NCBI RefSeq assembly: GCF_001544695.2 | Contig: NZ_FCOM02000036.1 | Span: forward strand, 17,890 to 81,889 | Origin: Caballeronia arvi | GTDB taxonomy: Bacteria; Pseudomonadota; Gammaproteobacteria; Burkholderiales; Burkholderiaceae | Direction: 5' to 3' | Length of the DNA stretch: 64,000 nt | Part shown: piece after piece, positions 27,188 to 35,433 of the stretch | How the letters are laid out: each line of letters begins with the position of its first letter | How positions within the stretch are numbered: position 1 is the stretch's first letter | Notes under the pieces: model-generated | Database searches by the model: none | What the model was told of the DNA's origin: nothing | The model's input: only the letters and a program-made list of their open reading frames with translations | Program-made: the position numbers and the translations under genes

Positions 27188-27236
27188 TTGACAGCCGGCT
27201 TTTTGGCCGCCTAGACTGCATACATACTTGCACACA
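27188..27236 (+). promoter_or_regulatory. shared promoter/operator module, copy 3 (ABC importer operon)
   Basis: TTGACA at 27188-27193, preceded by GCCTAG, lies 18 bp before TAGACT (27212-27217). TGCATACA (27217-27224) and TGCACACA (27229-27236) repeat with 12-bp period, as in the copies before the DapA-like operon and the porin. Confidence 0.7.
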
Positions 27237-27295
27237 CTCAGATGCGCAGTCCTGTGCGCTAAGCACCTAGGTTCCATTATTCACCGGAGATGACC

Positions 27296-28132
27296 ATGCT
27301 TCGTTTGTTCCGCTTTTCTCGCGCCGCTCTCGCGGTGGGCCTTGCAACAGGTTTTATCGCGACTGGCACGGTTGCTCGTGCTGAAGACACGAGCGCATGG
27401 CAAAGCGTCAAAAAGGCTGGTGTATTGCGTTGCGGAGCTGCTCTCGCTCCTCCCTACGTAATGCGTGACCCGAAAACCGGAGCCTATAGTGGCTTCTTCT
27501 CGGAACTCTGCAAGGATTTCGGCGAGAAGGTATTGAAGGTCAAGGTTGAGTTTGTAGACACGAATTGGGACAACATCGTCGCCGGACTTCAGTCGGACAA
27601 GTGGGACTTGTCGATGGCTCTGAATGACACCCCGGAACGCGAAAAAGCGATTTCGTTTTCGATTCCGGTGACGCCCTATAACGTCTCGTTTGCCTACAAC
27701 AAGAACAATCCGAAAATCCCCAAAGGTACCAAGGCGGTTGCTGATTTCGACAAGCCCGGTGTATCAGTGGCGGTCATGTCTGGCTCGGCGCAGGATAAGG
27801 CAATCAGTGCGCTTCTCAAGCAAGCCACAATCATGCGGCTGCCCACGAATGACGACACGCGTATGGCTCTCATGTCCAAGCGTGCGGACCTCCTGGCCGA
27901 TGCCAACATCACTAACATGCTCCTGACGGAATCTCACCCTGAATGGGCAGCGGCCATCCAACCTAATCCTGCTGTTGCTCAGCAGGAAGTCGCATTCGGT
28001 GTGCGCAAGGACACCAGTGAAGCGGACCTAAAAGTTCTCAATGCCTTTATCGACCAACAGGTCAAGTCCGGGAACGTAGACAGCCTCGTTAAATCCTCTG
28101 TGAAGACGATGATGACGGCAGCCGGTAAGTAA
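27296..28132 (+). CDS. polar amino acid ABC transporter substrate-binding protein (SBP family 3)
   Basis: 278 residues with a signal peptide (MLRLFRFSRAALAVGLATGFIATGTVARAED) and family 3 binding-protein features: GVLRCGAALAPPYVMRDPKTGAYSGF, then WDLSMALNDTPEREKAISFS and a second-lobe VAVMSGSAQDKAI. ATG 27296 has GGAG 7 nt upstream; the ATG 6 bp earlier is too close to it. First gene of an importer operon under promoter copy 3. Operon content (two proline-racemase-superfamily genes downstream) suggests an imino acid or hydroxyproline ligand (inference). Confidence 0.9.
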   Translation: MLRLFRFSRAALAVGLATGFIATGTVARAEDTSAWQSVKKAGVLRCGAALAPPYVMRDPKTGAYSGFFSELCKDFGEKVLKVKVEFVDTNWDNIVAGLQSDKWDLSMALNDTPEREKAISFSIPVTPYNVSFAYNKNNPKIPKGTKAVADFDKPGVSVAVMSGSAQDKAISALLKQATIMRLPTNDDTRMALMSKRADLLADANITNMLLTESHPEWAAAIQPNPAVAQQEVAFGVRKDTSEADLKVLNAFIDQQVKSGNVDSLVKSSVKTMMTAAGK

Positions 28133-28211
28133 GCTTTGGGAAGCGTCGATGGTGTAATCACCCGACTGATTTTTGTAGAAAAGCCCCGTTTAATGCGAAC
28201 GAGCTGCGTTC

Positions 28212-28233
28212 GGTCCCCGAAGCTTCGGGGACC
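28212..28233. other. perfect 22-bp palindrome between binding protein and ATPase genes
   Basis: GGTCCCCGAAG followed by its exact complement CTTCGGGGACC, flanked by GTTCG and CGAAC that can extend the stem. No T tract follows. Such stem-loops after binding-protein genes often stabilise the upstream mRNA so that the binding protein is made in excess over the ATPase (general knowledge). Confidence 0.6.
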
Positions 28234-28429
28234 AATCGAACTTCGCACGTTTCACCCTGCAAACTACCGCGGGTGCGGCCCGTTTTTCCTTGTGTCAGGC
28301 CCATTCGGCGCCTAGCTCTGGTACTGCTCGTCAGGTGAGCGATTTCCCTTGAACGCGCAGTTGAAGGTTGGCAGCGCTGCAACCCAACTTCGCTCGACAC
28401 GCCCACGGACGATTCCTGGAGATTTATCA

Positions 28430-29260
28430 ATGTTGTCATCTCAGACCATGGCACTTAACACTGACCGACAATCCTCTGTCGTTGACCTCCCTATTCAAAC
28501 GACCGGCGACTTTGTCCAGTTTCGCCAGGTATATAAGGCATACGGCGAACACCTTGTGGTCATGGACCACATGGACCTCGATATGCGAGCTGATGACCGC
28601 CTTGTCATCATCGGTCCGAGCGGCAGCGGTAAGAGCTCGCTGCTCCGAGTGATGATGGGCCTTGAAGGCTTCCAATCCGGAGAAATCGGGTTTCAAGGCC
28701 AACCCTATATCCGCGGTGAGAAGAGCGGCGGCAAGCGCATCGACACGCGCCTTCAGAAGCAGATTGGGATGGTGTTCCAGCATTACACGCTCTTTCCGCA
28801 TCTTTCAGTACTTGGCAACCTCGTCCTCGCGCCGATGAAGACCGCTGGTCTCAGCAAGGCTGAGGCGACGGAACGTGCGCGCATGTACTTGGCTCGCCTG
28901 GGCCTTGAGAGCAAGCTCCACGCATACCCGAGTCAACTGTCGGGTGGCCAGAAGCAGCGGGTTGCCATCGCACGCGCGCTCATGCTTGAGCCGAAGCTGA
29001 TGTTGTTTGACGAGGTAACAAGTGCGCTCGACCCGGAGATGGTCGTAGAAGTGCAGAACGTGATGCTCCAGTTGGCCGAACAGAAAATGGCCATGATTAT
29101 CGTGACTCATGACATGCACTTCGCGCGCGACATCGGCACTCGGGTGGTGTTCTGCGCCGCGGGGAAGGTGGTCGAGCAAGGCGCTCCCGCGCAGATGTTC
29201 AAGTCGCCGAAGGAAGCGCGCACACGCGAATTCCTCGAAAAAGTCCTTCATCTGGATTGA
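28430..29260 (+). CDS. polar amino acid ABC transporter ATP-binding protein
   Basis: 276 residues of the GlnQ/HisP class: Walker A GPSGSGKSS, Q-loop GMVFQHYTLFPHLSVLGNL, signature LSGGQKQRVAIARAL, Walker B LMLFDEVTSALDPEM, and H-loop VTHDM. ATG 28430 has GGAG 8 nt upstream. It follows the binding protein after a 297-bp gap that contains a perfect palindrome, and precedes the two permeases closely, so it completes the importer. Confidence 0.93.
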   Translation: MLSSQTMALNTDRQSSVVDLPIQTTGDFVQFRQVYKAYGEHLVVMDHMDLDMRADDRLVIIGPSGSGKSSLLRVMMGLEGFQSGEIGFQGQPYIRGEKSGGKRIDTRLQKQIGMVFQHYTLFPHLSVLGNLVLAPMKTAGLSKAEATERARMYLARLGLESKLHAYPSQLSGGQKQRVAIARALMLEPKLMLFDEVTSALDPEMVVEVQNVMLQLAEQKMAMIIVTHDMHFARDIGTRVVFCAAGKVVEQGAPAQMFKSPKEARTREFLEKVLHLD

Positions 29261-29271
29261 GGACCGCAGCC

Positions 29272-29943
29272 ATGAACTATCACTTCGACTTCAGCTTCCT
29301 CGCAGGCAGTGTCGGTCCGCTTCTCTCAGGTCTTCGTGTCACGCTCGAGCTTGCGATTGCGGCGAACATCATCGGCGTCATTTTCGGGTTTTTGCTGTGC
29401 CTGCTTGCAATGAGCGGTATAGCTCTCGTACGGCTTCCAGCCCAGCTGTTCATCGAGTTCTTCCGATGCACTCCCGCGCTCCTGCAGATCGTCTGGTTCT
29501 TCTACTGCATTCCGATGCTGCTTGACGTGTTCATCGACCCAATCACGATGGGCGTTCTGGCTCTTGGCCTTAATCTTACCGCTTTCAACGCAGAGGCTTA
29601 TCGTGCCGGTGTCCAGGCCGTGCCAAAAGAGCACCTCGACGCTTGCGTGGCTCTAGGATTGCGTCCCTGGCAACGCACTATTTACGTTGTGCTGCCCCAA
29701 GCGTTGCGTAGCGCAATGCCGGTACTGATGACCAATGGAATCGGAACGTTGCAGCAAAGCGCGCTGGTTGCAATCGTCGCGGTCGCCGATTTAATGTACG
29801 TCGGTAAAAGCCTCGCAACTGAAGCCTACCGGCCCCTCGAGACCTACTCGATTGTTGCCCTTATTTACTTCGCTCTGTCTCTGCCCATCGCTAAACTGGT
29901 TCACATCGTCGAGCGTCGCCAGGACGCGGTCGTCAGTCGTTGA
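29272..29943 (+). CDS. polar amino acid ABC transporter permease (1)
   Basis: 224 residues of the HisM/GlnP family with about five membrane segments and the EAA-type cytoplasmic loop (AYRAGVQAVPKEHLDACVALGLRPWQRTIYVVLPQALR) that docks on the ATPase. ATG 29272 has GAGGA 8 nt upstream. It pairs with the next permease, 9 bp downstream, as a heterodimeric channel. Confidence 0.9.
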   Translation: MNYHFDFSFLAGSVGPLLSGLRVTLELAIAANIIGVIFGFLLCLLAMSGIALVRLPAQLFIEFFRCTPALLQIVWFFYCIPMLLDVFIDPITMGVLALGLNLTAFNAEAYRAGVQAVPKEHLDACVALGLRPWQRTIYVVLPQALRSAMPVLMTNGIGTLQQSALVAIVAVADLMYVGKSLATEAYRPLETYSIVALIYFALSLPIAKLVHIVERRQDAVVSR

Positions 29944-29952
29944 GGTGCTAAT

Positions 29953-30618
29953 ATGAGCTTCGATATAACTTCGGTGTTCCCTTACTGGCTCATTTTGCTA
30001 AAAGGGTTGGGAATTACTATCGCATTCACAAGTAGCTGCGCCGTCCTGGGTAGCCTTCTTGGATTCACGGTAGCCCTTCTGCGGATATCACCAAATCGCA
30101 TTGTTCAAGGGATCACTTCGTTCTATGTGCAGTTCTTCCGTGGCACGCCACTCCTGATTCAACTTTTCTGGGTATTCTTTTGCTTCCCGGTGGTTTTTCG
30201 CATTGCCATCCCACCGTATGCTTCTGTGGTCATCTCCCTTACGCTTTACATGGGCGCGATTACGTGTGAGACGTTCCGGGGCGCACTCAAGTCGATTTCA
30301 GGCGAGCAGCACGATGCTTGTATTGCATTGAGCTTGCCGCCACAGGCAAAAATCCTGTATGTCATATTTCCTCAGGCTTTGCTGCGTGCGATTCCGCCGC
30401 TCCTCTCTAACGTGGTTAGTCTTTTCAAAGAGAGCGCGCTGATTTCATCAGTTGGCGTCGCCGACCTGATGTTCGTAGGACAGAGCATCTCGAACGCGAC
30501 CGCAAAGCCCGTCGAGTTCTTGACCGCGGTCGCAATCATCTATTTCCTCGTCGCGTTCCCGTTGACCCGCCTCGTTGGTCTTGTCGAATCACGTTTCCTG
30601 AAGCGCTTCGCTTACTAA
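29953..30618 (+). CDS. polar amino acid ABC transporter permease (2)
   Basis: 221 residues, the same HisM/GlnP family; the EAA loop reads CETFRGALKSISGEQHDACIALSLPPQAKILYVIFPQALLRAIPP. Hydrophobic segments occupy most of the rest. It lies directly between the first permease and the 4-hydroxyproline epimerase-like gene. Confidence 0.9.
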   Translation: MSFDITSVFPYWLILLKGLGITIAFTSSCAVLGSLLGFTVALLRISPNRIVQGITSFYVQFFRGTPLLIQLFWVFFCFPVVFRIAIPPYASVVISLTLYMGAITCETFRGALKSISGEQHDACIALSLPPQAKILYVIFPQALLRAIPPLLSNVVSLFKESALISSVGVADLMFVGQSISNATAKPVEFLTAVAIIYFLVAFPLTRLVGLVESRFLKRFAY

Positions 30619-30781
30619 TCAATTCCGTCGCAAGCGCGCAGTGCGATGCCTTTGCCGCCGCTCACCGACGGCGAAAGCGGAGTTCCGAGCGGTCTTGGAA
30701 GCGGTGCAATCCTGCCATACAAGTAATGTGACACGCTCGAGCGGTTCGGTTCGCTTGGGCATCGACTTCACCGGACGTGAA

Positions 30782-31798
30782 ATGAGCAGACAAAGGTATA
30801 AGTGCATCGAGGGGCATACGGAGGGTATGCCCGTTCGAATGGTTGTGGGTGGCGCACCGGCCCTTGCGGGAGCGACGATGGAAGAGTGCCGCAAAACATT
30901 CATCGAACGTCACGATTGGATACGTCGCGCGCTCATGCTGGAGCCCCGAGGTCATTCGCACATGTCTGGAACGCTCCTCTATCCACCGCTATCAAGTGAT
31001 GCGGACATGAGCTTGTTGTTCATTGAGACCTCTGGCTGCCTCCCAATGTGCGGTCATGCTTCGATTGGCTCTGTTTCCTTTGCCATCGAAGCTGGCCTCG
31101 TACGACCGAAGACCACGGGCACGGTACTTGTTGACGTCCCCGCTGGAAGGCTCAAAGCGCACTATGAAATGGATGGGGCGCGAGTGGCGTCGGTACGCTT
31201 CACTAACGTGCCGAGCTTCCTTTTGCATAGAGACGTTGAAGTCGTTCATCCACATTTTGGAAGGCTCACGGTCGACATCGCATACGGTGGCAACTTCTAT
31301 CCCATCGTAGAAGTGCAGTCGAACTTCCCGGGCTGCGAGAATTTCTCGCCACAACAGTTGCTGGAGTGGGGCCGGCAGATGCATTGCGTGGTGAACGCCG
31401 CCATCGACGTTGTGCACCCAGAGAACCCAAGCATTTACGGCGTCAGGCACACGATGTGGACCGGAGCACCTGTTTCTCACGACGCCGACGCAAGAGCGGT
31501 CGTTATCGCAGGTGACAGTCTTGTAGACCGGTCTCCGTGCGGTACCGGCACCTCAGCCCGCGTTGCGCAACGTCACGCGCGCGACATGCTCCAAAAAGGA
31601 CAAGCGTTTAGACATCAAAGCTTGATCGGAAGCTGTTTCGTTGGGCGAGTTGAGGAGACAACAACGTTGAAGAGTGGACTTCCCGCAATTCTTCCGAGCG
31701 TCGAGGGGCGCGCTTGGATCACTGGCCGTTCCGAGCACTACGTTGACGAATCGCAGCCGTACGCCCATGGCTTCGCACTGAGTGAGTTTTCTGCTTGA
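30782..31798 (+). CDS. 4-hydroxyproline 2-epimerase, Cys/Cys type
   Basis: 338 residues of the proline racemase superfamily with both catalytic cysteines: PMCGHASIG (Cys90) and DRSPCGTGTSAR (Cys253). The N-terminal EGHTEGMPVRMVVGGAP and LMLEPRGHSHMSG match hydroxyproline epimerases. It would convert trans-4-hydroxy-L-proline to cis-4-hydroxy-D-proline in the cytoplasm, the entry step of the pathway completed by the genes at 10460-14141. Proline racemase is the alternative. ATG 30782 is chosen because upstream in-frame residues are unlike the family. It follows the importer permeases by about 160 bp. Confidence 0.85.
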   Translation: MSRQRYKCIEGHTEGMPVRMVVGGAPALAGATMEECRKTFIERHDWIRRALMLEPRGHSHMSGTLLYPPLSSDADMSLLFIETSGCLPMCGHASIGSVSFAIEAGLVRPKTTGTVLVDVPAGRLKAHYEMDGARVASVRFTNVPSFLLHRDVEVVHPHFGRLTVDIAYGGNFYPIVEVQSNFPGCENFSPQQLLEWGRQMHCVVNAAIDVVHPENPSIYGVRHTMWTGAPVSHDADARAVVIAGDSLVDRSPCGTGTSARVAQRHARDMLQKGQAFRHQSLIGSCFVGRVEETTTLKSGLPAILPSVEGRAWITGRSEHYVDESQPYAHGFALSEFSA

Positions 31799-31849
31799 AC
31801 CGTCATCAACGCGGACAGCCTTGAGCCGCAAATCGGACACGGAGTTCTC

Positions 31850-32923
31850 ATGCGTTGGAATAAGACTTTCACGATGGTCAACTGCCACGCCGAAGGCGAG
31901 GTCGGCAACGTCGTGACTGGCGGTTTGATTGATGTTCCGGGAAGCACCATGTTCGAGAAGATGATGTTTCTTGAAGAGCATTGCGACGCACTGCGCAAGA
32001 TTTGTCTATTTGAGCCCCGTGGGTCCGTGAATCACAACGTCAACTTCATTCTTCCCGCGACCGACGCTCGCGCCCAAATGGGTTACGTAATTGCCGAATC
32101 GACGGAATACGTTGCGATGTCCGGGTCCAACACCATGTGCGTTGCGACAGTCCTGCTCGAGACGGGGATTCTGCCTATGCAGGAACCGGTGACCGAACTT
32201 GTACTGGAGGCTCCGGCAGGCCTCATCTATGCCCGCTGCGAATGCGAGAACGGTAAGGTCAAACGGGTCGAGTTCACCAATCAGCCCGCGTTTGTCTCGC
32301 GTCTCGATGCGAATGTCGAGGTGCCCGGAATTGGCACCATTAGAGCGGATGTGGCGTATGGTGGGATGACCTACGTACTGGTCGAGGCTGAGGCGCTCGG
32401 CTTCGAAATCACGCCCGACGAAGCGCGCGACATTTGCGAGATTGGTCAACAGGTCAAGGCCGCGGCGGCCGAACAGCTTCCGTTTTCGCACCCCTTGAAC
32501 CCATTCATCAAGGGAATCACCAACTTCGAGCTTACCGGTCCGCTGCAACGGGAAAACGGGAAGCTCTTTGCACGAAACACGGTTGTGGTATCGCCTGGTC
32601 GATGCGACAGGTCCCCATGCGGCACCGGGACATCCGCTCGCCTCGCCGTCCTGCACGCACGCGGACTTATCAGCATCGGCGAAACATTTATCCACGAGTC
32701 AATCACGAGTTCACGGTTCGAGAGTCGGGTCGAGTCCACGACGAAAGTCGGAGGCCTCGACGCTGTGGTGCCGGTAGTCGCCGGTCAGGCCTGGATTACG
32801 GGGATCTCGCAAATTGGCGTTGACCCGACTGACCGATTCCAGGCTGGCTTCACGCTCGCCGATACATGGCTCGAAGCGGTCGATGAAAAGCTCATCAAAA
32901 CGCGTCAACCGAAGGCCGATTAA
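31850..32923 (+). CDS. proline racemase superfamily protein, Ser/Cys type (copy 2)
   Basis: 357 residues. The first catalytic position is serine (AMSGSNTMC, Ser91), the second is cysteine (DRSPCGTGTSARLA, Cys257), the same pair as in the gene at 14155. N-terminal VNCHAEGEVGNVVTGGLIDVPGSTM is shared with copy 1. GGAG lies 6 nt before the ATG. It sits between the Cys/Cys epimerase and the second ALDH10 gene, so a role on a related imino acid, epimerisation or dehydration, is likely but unproved. Confidence 0.85.
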   Translation: MRWNKTFTMVNCHAEGEVGNVVTGGLIDVPGSTMFEKMMFLEEHCDALRKICLFEPRGSVNHNVNFILPATDARAQMGYVIAESTEYVAMSGSNTMCVATVLLETGILPMQEPVTELVLEAPAGLIYARCECENGKVKRVEFTNQPAFVSRLDANVEVPGIGTIRADVAYGGMTYVLVEAEALGFEITPDEARDICEIGQQVKAAAAEQLPFSHPLNPFIKGITNFELTGPLQRENGKLFARNTVVVSPGRCDRSPCGTGTSARLAVLHARGLISIGETFIHESITSSRFESRVESTTKVGGLDAVVPVVAGQAWITGISQIGVDPTDRFQAGFTLADTWLEAVDEKLIKTRQPKAD

Positions 32924-32926
32924 ACT

Positions 32927-34408
32927 ATGAAATCTTACGAGAATCTCTTCATCGATGGTGCCTGGGTGGCGCCCGTTCAGCGCGGGACCTTCGAATCCAT
33001 CGACCCAAGCACCGAAGAAGTCATTGCGAAGGTCGCGGCCGCCACAGCCGAAGATGTTGACCTTGCAGTAAGGGCAGCCCGAAAGGCGTTCGATGAGGGT
33101 CCGTGGCCACGCATGACCGGTGCAGAGCGCGCGGCAGTACTTCGAAAGATTGGCGCAGGCATCCGCGACCGCATTCAGGAACTGGCGAAAATCGAGGTTC
33201 GCGACAACGGTAAGCCTCTTCCGGAAGCGCTCTGGGATTTGGGCGACGCCGCAGGCTGCTTCGAGTTCTACGCGAATCTCGCCGAGAAGCTTGACGAGAA
33301 CGCCGAGACTCAGGTCGCGCTGTCGGACGACCGATTTAGCTCCGTCGCCCGGAGGGAGCCAGTTGGCGTGGCGGGTGCAATCATTCCGTGGAATTTTCCG
33401 ATGCTGATGGCGTCGTGGAAAGTCGCGCCGGCATTGGCCGCAGGCTGCACAATGGTACTCAAGCCGTCTGAGCTTACCTCTTTGACCGTGCTTGAGCTTG
33501 CCGACATCGCAGTGGCAGCCAAATTGCCGGCCGGCGTTCTTAATATTGTCACGGGCCTTGGCAAGGACGCGGGCGCGCCGCTTTCCGAGCATCCCGATAT
33601 CGACAAGCTCGCGTTCACAGGCAGTGTTCCAACGGGAAGCCGCATCATGCAAGCGGCCGCCCGCGACATCAAAAACGTCAGCCTTGAACTCGGCGGGAAG
33701 TCGCCTTTCATTGTGTTCGACGACAGCGACATCGACGCGGCCGTCGAGTGGATTATGTTCGGCATTTTTTGGAATCAGGGTGAAGTGTGCTCGGCCACGT
33801 CGCGCGTGCTCGTTCAGCGGGGAATCTATGACCGTCTCCTTGAACGGTTGAAGGAGCAGACGAAGAAAATCAGCATCGGCAATGGTTTGGAAGATGGCGT
33901 GCTGCTCGGTCCCATCGTCAGCAAAGGCCAATTCGAAAAGGTGCAGGAAGCCGTCGAGCGGGGAAAGACGGAAGGTGCGCGCCTTGTGACTGGCGGAGGT
34001 CGCCCCGCGCATCTGAACAAGGGCTTCTTCATGGAGCCGGTCGTGTTTGTAGATGTGCCGGAGGAAAGCTGGGTCTGGAACGAGGAGATTTTTGGACCAG
34101 TCGTCTGCATTCGGCCGTTCGATGACGAGGGCGAAGCCGTGCGCTCGGCAAACAATTCACGTTTCGGACTTGCTGCTGCGGTGATGTCGAATGACATCCC
34201 CCGATGCGAGCGAGTGGCGCGCGCGCTTCGCGCGGGCATCGTGTGGATCAACTGTTCCCAGCCGACATTCACCGAAGCGCCGTGGGGCGGCTACAAGCAA
34301 TCCGGCATTGGGCGCGAGCTTGGGGAATGGGGTCTCAACAACTACCTCGAGACAAAGCAAATCACCCGGTACGAAAGTGCCAAGCCGTGGGGTTGGTACA
34401 TCAAATAA
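32927..34408 (+). CDS. ALDH10-type aldehyde dehydrogenase (copy 2)
   Basis: 493 residues, similar along the whole length to the enzyme at 12666-14141: catalytic cysteine in GEVCSATS (Cys288), glutamate in LELGGKSPF, and the same EAPWGGYKQSGIGRELG and PWGWYIK ending. It begins 3 bp after the racemase-like stop. The two ALDH10 plus Ser/Cys racemase pairs in the island look duplicated, perhaps with divergent substrates. Confidence 0.9.
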   Translation: MKSYENLFIDGAWVAPVQRGTFESIDPSTEEVIAKVAAATAEDVDLAVRAARKAFDEGPWPRMTGAERAAVLRKIGAGIRDRIQELAKIEVRDNGKPLPEALWDLGDAAGCFEFYANLAEKLDENAETQVALSDDRFSSVARREPVGVAGAIIPWNFPMLMASWKVAPALAAGCTMVLKPSELTSLTVLELADIAVAAKLPAGVLNIVTGLGKDAGAPLSEHPDIDKLAFTGSVPTGSRIMQAAARDIKNVSLELGGKSPFIVFDDSDIDAAVEWIMFGIFWNQGEVCSATSRVLVQRGIYDRLLERLKEQTKKISIGNGLEDGVLLGPIVSKGQFEKVQEAVERGKTEGARLVTGGGRPAHLNKGFFMEPVVFVDVPEESWVWNEEIFGPVVCIRPFDDEGEAVRSANNSRFGLAAAVMSNDIPRCERVARALRAGIVWINCSQPTFTEAPWGGYKQSGIGRELGEWGLNNYLETKQITRYESAKPWGWYIK

Positions 34409-34415
34409 GCAGTTC

Positions 34416-34450
34416 CCGCGCGACGGAGGACGGAACCCTCCGTCGCGCGG
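34416..34450. other. strong hairpin after the ALDH10 gene
   Basis: A perfect 13-bp GC-rich stem (CCGCGCGACGGAG and its complement) around a 9-nt loop, 8 bp after the stop codon. No T tract follows, so it is either a rho-assisted terminator or an mRNA 3'-end stabiliser. Confidence 0.6.
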
Positions 34451-34598
34451 TGTCAGAGTTGATGACTGAGCGCCTTGGGGTTCTCAACCTTGTTGACCGT
34501 GAAAGAGTCCCGTCGCGATTAGAGGAGCCGTATAAGTGTCAACGTTCAATGCACGCTCGAAGTTTCGGGCGAACGATAGCTATGGAGAAGGCGCCATT

Positions 34599-35303
34599 GT
34601 GGACATAGCCGAGACAGGGACTGCGGGACGGCGTCACGGGGGGCGATACGTCTATGAGGAACTGCGTAAGCAGATATTGACTCTTCAGTTGAAGCCGGGC
34701 TCGCCGCTCGATGAAGTTTCATTAGCAGCGCAGTTCGGCCTTTCCCGCTCGCCCGTGCGCGACGCCCTTGCGCGCTTGATAAGTGAAGGCCTGGTCACAA
34801 TCCTCCCGAACAATCGAACGACACTGGTCACGCCATTTGAAATCAAAGAATTCCCAAAGTACATTTCCGCACTGGACTTGATTCAACGGGCTGTGACCAA
34901 GCTTGCCGCGCTGCACCGAACCGATGCCGACGTTCTCGCCATTCGCAAAGCAGACGAGGTGTACATGAATGCAATCGCAGGCGGTGACTATCAGGCCATG
35001 TCGGAAACAAACAAGGCCTTGCACGTGGCGATTGCTCAAGCTGCGAACAATCCGTACTTCGTCGGGTACTACGAGCGCTTGCTCGGTGAAGGGCAACGGT
35101 TGGCACATCTCCACTACGACTTCACGGTGAATAATCCTGAAGCGGTGCAACTCGGTCGCGACCATGATGACATCATCGACGCCATCGAGAGACGAGACGC
35201 CGATACAGCGGAGGCACTCGCACATGAGCACACCATGCTGTTCCAGCGGCGTTTCCTTGAATATATGAACCAGAACATGACAGCATGCTTGGCCATCCTG
35301 TAG
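34599..35303 (+). CDS. GntR family regulator, FCD type (copy 2)
   Basis: About 235 residues, the close paralogue of the regulator at 22857: winged helix YVYEELRKQILTLQLKPGSPLDEVSLAAQFGLSRSPVRDALARLISEGLV and the same FCD histidine motifs. GTG 34599 has GGAGAAGG 7 nt upstream and aligns with the paralogue's start; GTG 34536, preceded by AGAGGAG, is an alternative that adds 21 residues. It probably shares operators or ligands with copy 1. Confidence 0.88.
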   Translation: MDIAETGTAGRRHGGRYVYEELRKQILTLQLKPGSPLDEVSLAAQFGLSRSPVRDALARLISEGLVTILPNNRTTLVTPFEIKEFPKYISALDLIQRAVTKLAALHRTDADVLAIRKADEVYMNAIAGGDYQAMSETNKALHVAIAQAANNPYFVGYYERLLGEGQRLAHLHYDFTVNNPEAVQLGRDHDDIIDAIERRDADTAEALAHEHTMLFQRRFLEYMNQNMTACLAIL

Positions 35304-35381
35304 CTGATGGCTATGCATGAGGCAGGCGGCCAGAATCCGGCCAACGACTTCAGCTGTTCGCATTTGAAATACGCGAACACT

Positions 35382-35405
35382 AGCCCGACAACTTGGGCTT
35401 TTTTT
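35382..35405 (+). terminator. rho-independent terminator after the second GntR gene
   Basis: AGCCC and GGGCT stem with an 8-nt loop, followed by six T (35400-35405). It ends the GntR transcript before the SDR gene. Confidence 0.75.
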
Positions 35406-35433
35406 ATTCTCTTGCTGTTTGAAGGACAGGCCG

